Assembly: GCA_900771065.1 (NCBI GenBank)
Contig: CAAGMP010000267.1
Span: forward strand, 1 to 10,017
Source of the DNA: an uncultured Acinetobacter sp.
Lineage (GTDB): Bacteria > Pseudomonadota > Gammaproteobacteria > Pseudomonadales > Moraxellaceae
Length of the DNA stretch: 10,017 bases
Direction: 5' to 3'
The notes under the pieces are model-generated. The model ran no database searches and was not told where the DNA came from. It worked only from the letters and a program-made list of their open reading frames with translations. The number at the start of each line of letters is the position of its first letter. The stretch's first letter is position 1. Shown one piece after another: positions 1 through 6,111 of this stretch. A program made the translations under genes and the position numbers.

Positions 1-2
1 AA

Positions 3-1511
3 ATAACGCAGTCTTTTGTGTATCAAAAACAAAAACAATATAAAAATTTTGATACGCTTGATATGTATGTTTGGCGTAGTTCACCGGATAAAAACTGGAG
101 TTCGCTCAGTACAGCCACTGAAGGTGGTTATGCAGATTTGAAACAACAGTTAAATACTTTAGAGTATGCACTTACAACAGAATTTATTCCTTTTGAATTC
201 TTATCTCAACAACATCAACTTAATATGGGTTTTGGCTATGGGCATTATGAGGCTTCATGGCAACGTTTAAACAGTTCTTATCAATACTTTGTACCATCAA
301 AATATGGCACAAATTGCATTCAAAAAAATGGGAAATTAGATACTCAATGTGATGCAAGTTATATCAATGCCCAAGGTAAACAAACAGGACAATATCATTC
401 AATACGTGTCAAATACAATGCAGGAGAAATAGATGTTCGTAATGATCGTGCTTTTATCTTTTTAGAAGATGAATTTTCTCTTTCATCAAAATTACAAACA
501 CGTTTAGGAATCCGTGCAGAATACGATAGTTTAAACAGCAAACTGAATTTATCTCCTCGTACACTTTTGCAGTATAAACCTTTTGAAAACAATCCATTTA
601 AAATAACGACAGGTTGGAACAGATACTATATTAATCCTTTATTTGCTTATGCGCTCAGTGATGGAATTAATCAATATAGTATCAAAGAAACACGAACAGA
701 CATTAATGACAATTGGGGAAATTCAACAGCTTATTTAAGTTCAAATATAGCACGTAGCCAACTGAATAGCCCTTTTTCTGATGAATCCATGTTGGCATTT
801 TCAGGACAATGGAGAAATTTTTATAGTGAATTAAAATACGTACACCGTGATTTTAAAGATCAAATCAAAAGAAATCGAATTTCATTGAGTCCAATTATTG
901 ATGAATATGATAATTCAGGAAAAATGACAGCAAAGACTTATACACTCAATATTTCAAACTTGAAACCCTATCATTTTTTATCAAGTCAACATCGCTTTCA
1001 ATTGGCTGTAGATTATACAGATAAAACAAGTAATTTTAATGATTATTCAGATACTTATAATCCTCTAACTTATCAACAATATATTATTTATAATAACCAA
1101 ATTATAGATGAGGCAAACCGTCCTGCATCAAATTTTAGTCGACCTTGGACAGCGCGTTTGAGCTGGGATATTGCTTTTGATCATTTACCATTAAAAATAA
1201 GTCATTTCTTTAAACTTCGCTCAAATTATGATGCTATGGTTTCATCAACTATTCCAAGTAAAGACAGAGTTGAAGGACCAGATGGTAATTTCATAAAAAC
1301 ACGTTATGACGCAACACGTATTGGCTCTGCATTTAGTTGGGATATGCGTACAAGTTATGATTTTAAGCTCAATCAACAATATAGTCTTAACTTGGGCTTA
1401 ACGATTAAAAATGTGACCAATAAAATTAATTCTTATACATCCGATAATTCAAATGTTCGTTTACCCGAAGCAGGTCGACAATTTATTGCTGATCTTAATT
1501 TTTCTTTTTAA
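3..1511 (+). CDS. TonB-dependent outer-membrane receptor, C-terminal part (5' end outside window)
   Basis: This is the C-terminal part of a ligand-gated outer-membrane porin that imports a nutrient using TonB energy. The frame is open through the left edge, so the plug domain and TonB box are missing. The visible part is beta-barrel: many short amphipathic strands rich in Tyr, Asn and Ser, the barrel motif GIRAEYDSLNSKLNLSPR (about codons 165-182 counting from the GTG at 18), and the repeat-like ends FSWDMRTSYDF and LNLGLTIKNVTN. It closes with GRQFIADLNFSF, whose final Phe is the usual beta-signal for barrel insertion. Two cysteines eleven residues apart (about codons 100 and 111) sit in a likely extracellular loop and could form a disulfide. 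The GTG at 18 is probably internal. A small exported protein gene follows 18 bases later, suggesting co-transcription. Substrate cannot be told from the sequence: iron chelates, heme or other ligands are all possible. Confidence 0.85.
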   Translation: MTQSFVYQKQKQYKNFDTLDMYVWRSSPDKNWSSLSTATEGGYADLKQQLNTLEYALTTEFIPFEFLSQQHQLNMGFGYGHYEASWQRLNSSYQYFVPSKYGTNCIQKNGKLDTQCDASYINAQGKQTGQYHSIRVKYNAGEIDVRNDRAFIFLEDEFSLSSKLQTRLGIRAEYDSLNSKLNLSPRTLLQYKPFENNPFKITTGWNRYYINPLFAYALSDGINQYSIKETRTDINDNWGNSTAYLSSNIARSQLNSPFSDESMLAFSGQWRNFYSELKYVHRDFKDQIKRNRISLSPIIDEYDNSGKMTAKTYTLNISNLKPYHFLSSQHRFQLAVDYTDKTSNFNDYSDTYNPLTYQQYIIYNNQIIDEANRPASNFSRPWTARLSWDIAFDHLPLKISHFFKLRSNYDAMVSSTIPSKDRVEGPDGNFIKTRYDATRIGSAFSWDMRTSYDFKLNQQYSLNLGLTIKNVTNKINSYTSDNSNVRLPEAGRQFIADLNFSF

Positions 1512-1517
1512 TCTTTT

Positions 1518-1523
1518 GAGAGA
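1518..1523 (+). promoter_or_regulatory. Ribosome binding site for the frameshifted small gene
   Basis: GAGAGA lies six bases before the ATG at 1530. It indicates that translation naturally starts at 1530 rather than at the later ATG at 1558, which has no comparable site. This is what makes the downstream frame break visible. Confidence 0.6.
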
Positions 1524-1529
1524 ATACAG

Positions 1530-1935
1530 ATGAAAAAGTTTCATTTTATCTAGTCTGATGGTTTCTTCTGCATGTTTAGCGGAAAATATTGCAAAGACGC
1601 CTACATTGGAAAGACCACTAAACTGCGAAGTTAAGGAATCAATCAAACGGCATCCTCTTCCTCCAACACCAAACGATATGAGTTTACCTGATTTTGGACA
1701 AGGTATTATTGGTTGGGGAACGGGTCCTGAAGGTGCTTATCAAAAATTGCATAATGTGAATCTAGTAGATATTCAAAACTATAAACAACACGGTGTGACT
1801 TTGAAAATGCTAGAAACATGGCAAGCCTTTTATCAAAATGAAACTTTGAGAAATTCATGTAATCCAACTGCACCAATTCGAGCAGAATTAATGCAAAAAA
1901 TAATTAGCTTATGGGAAAAAAAGGATATTTTATAA
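1530..1935 (+). pseudogene. Small exported protein of unknown function, frameshifted in its signal peptide
   Basis: Seen: the ATG at 1530 follows a good ribosome binding site but runs into TAG at 1551 after seven codons. The main reading frame, one base off, runs to TAA at 1933. Removing one A from the A5 run at 1533-1537 joins them and gives the N-terminus MKSFILSSLMVSSACLAEN, a normal-looking signal peptide with a possible cut after CLA. Without that change only an ATG at 1558 is available, giving 125 residues with most of the signal peptide lost. The body has a conserved-looking block GQGIIGWGTGPEGA, then an alpha-helical stretch, and two cysteines (NCEV and NSCN) that could pair in the periplasm. 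From memory, unverified, the GWGTGPEGA block resembles a domain of unknown function (DUF4951) seen in Acinetobacter. Its position 18 bases after a TonB receptor suggests a periplasmic or surface partner. It could be a decayed gene, an off-phase variant or a sequencing error. Confidence 0.65.
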
Positions 1936-1966
1936 AAAAGCAATCATCAATTAAACTAAACAATTC

Positions 1967-1982
1967 GATGTTATTGAACATC
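1967..1982. repeat. Inverted repeat, 6-bp stem with 4-base loop
   Basis: GATGTT and AACATC are perfect reverse complements around ATTG. The stem has no T-run after it on either strand, so it is a poor terminator. Its right arm shares bases 1980-1982 with the next inverted repeat, so the two hairpins could not form at the same time in RNA. Confidence 0.45.
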
Positions 1983-2003
1983 AAAATGAGAGTGTATTTT
2001 GAT
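1980..2003. repeat. Inverted repeat with 8-bp arms and 8-base spacer upstream of bioH
   Basis: ATCAAAAT (1980-1987) and ATTTTGAT (1996-2003) are perfect reverse complements. The right arm overlaps a weak -35-like TTGATC at 1999-2004, which would suit a repressor site. The region after it is T-rich (from about 2007), so a weak terminator for the upstream gene is the alternative. No regulator family is recognised from these arms. Confidence 0.4.
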
Positions 2004-2026
2004 CACTTTGGTTTTTCTGTTTTTAA
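1999..2026 (+). promoter_or_regulatory. Possible weak promoter upstream of bioH
   Basis: TTGATC (four of six matches to TTGACA) at 1999 is followed after 17 bases by TTTAAG (about 2022-2027; four of six matches to TATAAT). In AT-rich DNA such matches are common. The main support is position: some promoter is expected in the 177 bases between the small gene and bioH. Confidence 0.22.
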
Positions 2027-2061
2027 GTTAATTTTTGCTCTGTGATTCGAGTTTAAAAAAC

Positions 2062-2100
2062 ATGGATTTCAGCAGGATTTGGATTGGATTAATTTTTTAG
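2062..2100 (+). other. 12-codon upstream ORF abutting bioH
   Basis: An ATG at 2062 opens a reading frame for MDFSRIWIGLIF that ends at TAG 2098-2100, in the same frame as bioH and directly before a GTG at 2101. The ribosome binding site is poor (a GAG about 11 bases upstream). The nucleotide sequence holds four GGATT copies (2064, 2075, 2081, 2086). It may be chance, a leader that brings ribosomes to the bioH start, or the remains of a longer N-terminus. Confidence 0.25.
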
Positions 2101-2104
2101 GTGA
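2099..2104 (+). promoter_or_regulatory. Ribosome binding site that favours a TTG start for bioH
   Basis: AGGTGA matches the 3' part of the consensus TAAGGAGGTGA and lies eight bases before TTG at 2113. The in-frame GTG at 2101 lies inside this site and has no site of its own at a working distance. TTG at 2113 is therefore preferred. Confidence 0.45.
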
Positions 2105-2112
2105 ATTTTAAT

Positions 2113-2844
2113 TTGAAAATTCTTTTAATTTCAGGTTGGGGATTTGGTCCTCAAATTTTAGAACAGGTTGTCAATGAATTAGAACATTACAATTTTGAAG
2201 TAACTTTAATTGATATTTTTGATCCATTTGATTTGCCCACTTTACAAGAAAAAGTTTATTTAGCTCAACAACATGATGTATTAATGGGTTGGTCTTTAGG
2301 GGGACAACTTGCTTTATTTTTAGCAAATGAAGTGTACCTAAAAACAACACACTATAAATTAGTGATTACTTGTATGAGTAATCCGTCATTTATTAGCAGA
2401 GAAAATTGGTCTGATGCGATGCCAACAGAAACTTTTTCTGCTTTTGCAAATTTAGTGAAAACAGATTTTTCACAGGCAATGAAACGTTTTTGTCAATTAA
2501 CGACTTTAGGCGGAACGGATTCTAAAAAAAATGCAAGATACTTACAAGAATATATTTCAAAGTATGATTTAAGTTATCAAAAAAAATATATTGATCTTTT
2601 ATGTCAATTAAATTTGGTGACTATATTAGATAATTATTGTGGCAAAGTTTTGTTTATTTTTTCTGAGTCAGATTGTTTAGTTAGTTGCAAAGTTTCTGAA
2701 AAAATTGCTAATTTATCTGCAAATTATTTTCAAGTTTTAAAAATAAGTGGCGCGCATGATGCCATCTTATTCGATACAAAGTTTATTATTTTGCAAATTT
2801 CAAATTTCATAAAAGCTAATACTGTTAACTCCAACATAACATAA
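2113..2844 (+). CDS. bioH: Pimeloyl-ACP methyl ester carboxylesterase BioH
   Basis: Alpha/beta hydrolase that removes the methyl group from pimeloyl-ACP methyl ester in the cytoplasm, ending the BioC-started elongation and giving pimeloyl-ACP to BioF. Seen, numbering from TTG 2113 (243 residues): oxyanion-region motif SGWGFGP (7-13), nucleophile elbow GWSLGG with Ser61, likely acid Asp187 in SESDCLVS, and His215 in GAHDAILF. The middle block, CMSNPSFISRENW followed by TLGGTDSKKNARYL, matches the E. coli BioH cap pattern (SSPCFSARDEWP, then TMGTETARQDARAL). The protein starts close to the GWG motif, so it lacks the first strand region of E. coli BioH (256 residues). An alternative GTG start at 2101 adds four residues. 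It is separated from bioA by 68 bases, the only real gap in the biotin block. A related esterase with the same role cannot be excluded, but context makes BioH likely. Confidence 0.85.
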   Translation: MKILLISGWGFGPQILEQVVNELEHYNFEVTLIDIFDPFDLPTLQEKVYLAQQHDVLMGWSLGGQLALFLANEVYLKTTHYKLVITCMSNPSFISRENWSDAMPTETFSAFANLVKTDFSQAMKRFCQLTTLGGTDSKKNARYLQEYISKYDLSYQKKYIDLLCQLNLVTILDNYCGKVLFIFSESDCLVSCKVSEKIANLSANYFQVLKISGAHDAILFDTKFIILQISNFIKANTVNSNIT

Positions 2845-2866
2845 GTTTTTGTCATTTTTTTAAATT

Positions 2867-2894
2867 TTGTATGCAGTTATGATGTAAATATATT
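2867..2894 (+). promoter_or_regulatory. Candidate promoter for bioAFCDB
   Basis: TTGTAT (2867-2872) and TATATT (2889-2894) are spaced by 16 bases. The -10 matches five of six consensus bases and the -35 three of six. It ends 18 bases before the bioA ATG. The -35 is weak, so the call depends partly on its overlap with the operator-like palindrome. Confidence 0.4.
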
Positions 2895-2899
2895 CACAA
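2867..2899. promoter_or_regulatory. Degenerate BirA-type biotin operator between bioH and bioA
   Basis: The classical bacterial BirA site is TTGTAAACC, a 14-16 base spacer, then GGTTTACAA. Here TTGTATGCA (2867-2875) and TATTCACAA (2891-2899) stand 15 bases apart. Each half matches six of nine consensus positions, and the outermost TTGT and ACAA are intact and symmetric (arms extend to ATTTTGT and ACAAAAT, 2864-2870 and 2896-2902). It lies over the candidate promoter, as bioO does in E. coli. The inner GGTT/AACC bases are lost, so this is suggestive only. Confidence 0.35.
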
Positions 2900-2912
2900 A
2901 ATGTAGAAATTT

Positions 2913-4193
2913 ATGTTTGACCGCTTTGATCAAGAACACCTTTGGCATCCTTATAGTTCAATGATAAAACCATTGCCAAGCTATAAAGTAAAAAGTGCAC
3001 AAGGTGTAAAAATTTATCTTGAAACAGGCGAAGAATTAGTTGATGGAATGTCATCGTGGTGGTGTGCGATTCATGGATATAATCATCCACGCTTAAATCA
3101 AGCTGTAATACAACAATTACAATCCATGTCACATATTATGTTTGGTGGATTAACTCATGATCCTGCAATTGAATTAGGAAAATTGCTATTAAAAATTACA
3201 CCAGAACCATTAGATAAAATTTTTTATGCCGATTCAGGTTCGGTTGCAGTTGAAATTGCATTGAAAATGGCAATTCAATATTGGCAAGCATTAGGTAAAA
3301 ATCAAAAAAATAATTTTATTACAACACGTTCTGGATATCACGGTGATACATGGAATGCAATGTCTGTTTGTGATCCTACCACTGGAATGCATCACATTTT
3401 TGGTTCTAGTTTAGCGAAGCGATTTTTTGTGCCTGCACCGAAAACGGCATTTGATCAAATTTGGGATCCAACAGATTGTTATGAATTAGAACAGTGTCTT
3501 GCAGAAAATCACCAGCATATTGCCGCTATGATTATTGAACCAATTGTTCAAGGTGCTGGAGGGATGAATTTTTATCATCCTGAATATTTACGCCAAGCGA
3601 AAAAATTATGTGAAAAATACCAAGTTTTATTCATTTTAGATGAGATTGCCACAGGTTTTGGTCGAACAGGGCAGTTATTTGCTTTAGAACATGCACAAAT
3701 TATTCCCGATTTAATGTGTATAGGTAAGGCGTTAACAGGTGGATATATGACTTTGGCGGCAACGTTGACCACCACAAAAGTAGCACAAACAATTTCACAA
3801 GGTGAAGCGGCAGCTTTCATGCATGGTCCAACTTTTATGGCAAATCCTTTAGCATGTGCAGTTGCTTTAGAAAGTACGCATTTATTGCTTAGTGGAAACT
3901 GGAAAAGTAATGTAAAAAGAATTGAATATTTACTTCATCATTATTTAAATCCACTTCAAAATTTGTCGCATATTAAAAATATACGTGTACTGGGTGCAAT
4001 TGGAGTTATTGAGCTTCAACAGTCTGTTAATTTAAATTTTTTTCATAGAAAAGTCCTTGAGTATGGTATCTGGATTCGTCCTTTTGGACGTTTAGTGTAT
4101 GTGATGCCACCATTTATTATTTCTAATCAAGAGCTTAGTTTTTTATTGGAGCAAATGATTAAGATTGTTTTAGAACTTGAGGATCAAACATGA
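2913..4193 (+). CDS. bioA: Adenosylmethionine-8-amino-7-oxononanoate aminotransferase BioA
   Basis: PLP-dependent class III aminotransferase that converts KAPA to DAPA in the cytoplasm, using S-adenosylmethionine as the amino donor. The 426 residues align end to end with E. coli BioA (429): HPYSSM (12-17), DGMSSWWCAIHGYNHP (44-59) with the two Trp of the SAM/KAPA pocket, DSGSVAVE (107-114) and GYHGDT (141-146) for PLP phosphate and ring contacts, IIEPIVQGAGGM, DEIATGFGRTG with Asp243 that pairs with the PLP nitrogen, and GKALTGG with the Schiff-base Lys272. GPTFMANPLACA and WIRPFGRLVYVMPP complete the family pattern. The ATG at 2913 gives the family-typical N-terminus, but its ribosome binding site is weak (TAGAAA). 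The gene starts 68 bases after bioH and overlaps bioF by ATGA. No key residue is missing. Confidence 0.97.
   Translation: MFDRFDQEHLWHPYSSMIKPLPSYKVKSAQGVKIYLETGEELVDGMSSWWCAIHGYNHPRLNQAVIQQLQSMSHIMFGGLTHDPAIELGKLLLKITPEPLDKIFYADSGSVAVEIALKMAIQYWQALGKNQKNNFITTRSGYHGDTWNAMSVCDPTTGMHHIFGSSLAKRFFVPAPKTAFDQIWDPTDCYELEQCLAENHQHIAAMIIEPIVQGAGGMNFYHPEYLRQAKKLCEKYQVLFILDEIATGFGRTGQLFALEHAQIIPDLMCIGKALTGGYMTLAATLTTTKVAQTISQGEAAAFMHGPTFMANPLACAVALESTHLLLSGNWKSNVKRIEYLLHHYLNPLQNLSHIKNIRVLGAIGVIELQQSVNLNFFHRKVLEYGIWIRPFGRLVYVMPPFIISNQELSFLLEQMIKIVLELEDQT
4179..4183 (+). promoter_or_regulatory. Ribosome binding site of bioF inside the bioA end
   Basis: GAGGA lies within the last codons of bioA, six bases before the bioF ATG at 4190. 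It fixes that start and fits coupled translation across the ATGA overlap. Confidence 0.55.
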
Positions 4194-5359
4194 ATTATTT
4201 AGAGCATTTTGAAAGTAAATTAGTCAAGTTAAAACAAAATAATCAATATCGACAGTTTCAACTTGGTTTATCAGATGAAAAATATATTCAAATTCATGCA
4301 AAAAAAATGCTGAATTTATCGTCAAACGATTATTTAGGCTTAGCAACTAATCGATACTTAAGAGAAGAATTTTTTGACACATTATCCATTGATCAACGTC
4401 AAATGAGCTCAAGTTCGTCGCGTTTGTTGACAGGAAATACATTGGCTTATGAACAGTTAGAACACACTTTATCAATCAATTTTGGACGAGCAGCACTTTT
4501 ATTGAATAGTGGTTATCACATGAATAGTGGAATATTACCTGCATTATGTGACCGTAAAACGATTGTGTTAGCAGATAAATTGGTTCATGCGAGTTTAATT
4601 GATGGAATTCGATTAGCTGCCGTCGATTATGTGCGTTATCGACATAATGATTTAGCGCATTTGGAAAAATTATTAATTCAATATCAAGAAGATAAAGAGA
4701 TAGATCGAATTATAGTCGTGACCGAATCTATTTTCAGTATGGATGGAGATGAAGCCGATTTAAAGCAATTGGTTCTCTTAAAAAAGCAATTTGACAAAGT
4801 AATTTTATATGTTGATGAAGCACATGCGATTGGAGTAAGAGGGAATTTAGGTTTAGGTTGTGCTGAACAATATCAAGTACTTAATGAAATTGACTTATTA
4901 GTTGGAACATTTGGTAAAGCATTAGCTTCTGTTGGCGGTTATGTGATTTGTCATGAAATTATTCGAAATTATTTAATTAATACCATGCGACCTTTAATTT
5001 TTAGTACAGCCCAACCACCAATTTGTATGCAATGGACACGGTTTATTTTCACTAAGGTTTTAACTTTGCAAAAACAGCGTGAAAAATTATGTTCTTTATC
5101 TCATAAAATGCATATTGGACTAAAACAAAAAAGATTAATTAGTCCTTCGACTTCTCATATTGTGCCGATCATTTTAGGTGAGTCGAATCAAGCAATAGAT
5201 CAAGCATATCATTTACAACACAATGGTTATTACGTTTTACCTGTACGTCCACCGACAGTACCAAAAAATACAGCAAGATTGCGCATATGTTTAAATAGTC
5301 AACTTTCTGAATCTGAAATTGATGGAATTTTACAGTTTATTTCTGATGGAAAAGCCTGA
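4190..5359 (+). CDS. bioF: 8-amino-7-oxononanoate synthase BioF
   Basis: PLP-dependent alpha-oxoamine synthase that condenses pimeloyl-ACP with L-alanine to give KAPA, CO2 and free ACP. The 389 residues are close to E. coli BioF (384). Visible motifs: LNLSSNDYLGLA (41-52), the Ser-rich loop and LLTGNTLAYEQLE (79-91), LNSGYHMNSGI where the Tyr-His pair covers the PLP ring (105-115), SIFSMDGDEADL (180-191), YVDEAHAIGV with Asp209 and His212, and GTFGKALASVGGY with the Schiff-base Lys243. The C-terminal RPPTVPKNTARLRICL matches the family block. It differs from E. coli in the glycine-rich region before the TGN motif, here SSSSSRLL (73-80), where many BioF proteins have GSGGSR-like sequence. The stop overlaps the bioC start by one base (TGATG). 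Glycine-type paralogues (Kbl, HemA, Spt) are unlikely given the biotin context. Confidence 0.96.
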   Translation: MNYLEHFESKLVKLKQNNQYRQFQLGLSDEKYIQIHAKKMLNLSSNDYLGLATNRYLREEFFDTLSIDQRQMSSSSSRLLTGNTLAYEQLEHTLSINFGRAALLLNSGYHMNSGILPALCDRKTIVLADKLVHASLIDGIRLAAVDYVRYRHNDLAHLEKLLIQYQEDKEIDRIIVVTESIFSMDGDEADLKQLVLLKKQFDKVILYVDEAHAIGVRGNLGLGCAEQYQVLNEIDLLVGTFGKALASVGGYVICHEIIRNYLINTMRPLIFSTAQPPICMQWTRFIFTKVLTLQKQREKLCSLSHKMHIGLKQKRLISPSTSHIVPIILGESNQAIDQAYHLQHNGYYVLPVRPPTVPKNTARLRICLNSQLSESEIDGILQFISDGKA

Positions 5360-6111
5360 TGAATAAACAAAAAATTGCGCAACGTTTTGCCCAAGCAAAT
5401 TCAACTTACAAACAAAATGCAATTGTACAAACACAATCTGCTGAACATTTAGTTAATATGTTTCGTCATTATTGTGAATTGCCACAGTTAAACCAAGTGC
5501 TAGAAATTGGCTGTGGTGCAGGGACGTTAACTGATTTTTTTTCACAACATTATCATGTAAATCAATGGTATCTCAATGATTTATATGTTCCAAATCAAAC
5601 CCAATTTGCGTATTTAGAAAATAAAAATTGGTTAATTGGTGATATTGAAAGCGTTAATCTTCCACAAAATTTAGATGTAGTTATTTCAAGTTCAGCCTTG
5701 CAATGGATTGATGATTTATCTCAACTTTTTTTGAGAATAGAACATGCACTCATTGAAAAAGGCTATTTTTGTTTTAGTAGCTTTTCAAGCCAAAATTTGT
5801 CCGAAATAAAGCAATTAACACAACAAGGTTTGACGTATTTTGACTTGAAAGAAATTGTTTATGTGTTGGAAAAACAAGGTTTTGAAGTACTTTATCAACA
5901 TGAGGAAATACTTAAAATTTACTTTGATCATCCAAAACAAATTTTATTGCATTTAAAGCAAACAGGGGTAACAGCAACGAATAATTCTTTTATTTGGACA
6001 AGAAAAAAATTAGAACAATTCTATGGAAATTACAGCTATTTTCAAAATGGATCGGGTCAATATTCCTTGACTTATCATCCAATTTATTTAATTGCACGGA
6101 AAAAATCATGA
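5359..6111 (+). CDS. bioC: Malonyl-[acyl-carrier protein] O-methyltransferase BioC
   Basis: SAM-dependent methyltransferase that methylates the free carboxyl of malonyl-ACP (or CoA), which disguises it as a fatty acid synthesis primer. It is the entry step of the pathway, and BioH later removes the methyl group. The 250 residues match E. coli BioC in length (251). Motif I is VLEIGCGAGTLT (47-58). YLNDL (71-75) fits the acidic SAM-ribose loop, GDIE (94-97) the adenine region, and ISSSALQWIDDL (109-120) the BioC block that reads SNLAVQW in E. coli. The N-terminal IAQRFAQANSTYKQNA resembles the FgrAA-x-YdxhA start of the family, and LKQTGVTATN near residue 200 is the BioC C-terminal hallmark. 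Start and stop overlap bioF (TGATG) and bioD (ATGA). Generic class I methyltransferases share motif I, but the BioC-specific blocks and location make this secure. Confidence 0.94.
   Translation: MNKQKIAQRFAQANSTYKQNAIVQTQSAEHLVNMFRHYCELPQLNQVLEIGCGAGTLTDFFSQHYHVNQWYLNDLYVPNQTQFAYLENKNWLIGDIESVNLPQNLDVVISSSALQWIDDLSQLFLRIEHALIEKGYFCFSSFSSQNLSEIKQLTQQGLTYFDLKEIVYVLEKQGFEVLYQHEEILKIYFDHPKQILLHLKQTGVTATNNSFIWTRKKLEQFYGNYSYFQNGSGQYSLTYHPIYLIARKKS

Noticed and set aside
1530..1560. Programmed ribosomal frameshifting as explanation for the frame break
   Set aside because: The needed shift is +1, and the site (ATG AAA AAG) is not a classical +1 or -1 slippery sequence; a plain indel is simpler.
1980..2025. 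Rho-independent terminator after the small gene
   Set aside because: The stem is all but free of G-C pairs, the loop is eight bases, and the T-rich stretch is interrupted and does not follow the stem directly.
2911..3132. Minus-strand open frame opposite the start of bioA
   Set aside because: No protein-like pattern, no ribosome binding site, and fully inside a clearly real gene.
5994..6107. N-terminal extension of BioD to the ATG at 5994
   Set aside because: The 38 added residues come from out-of-frame bioC sequence; family proteins begin at the position matching ATG 6108.
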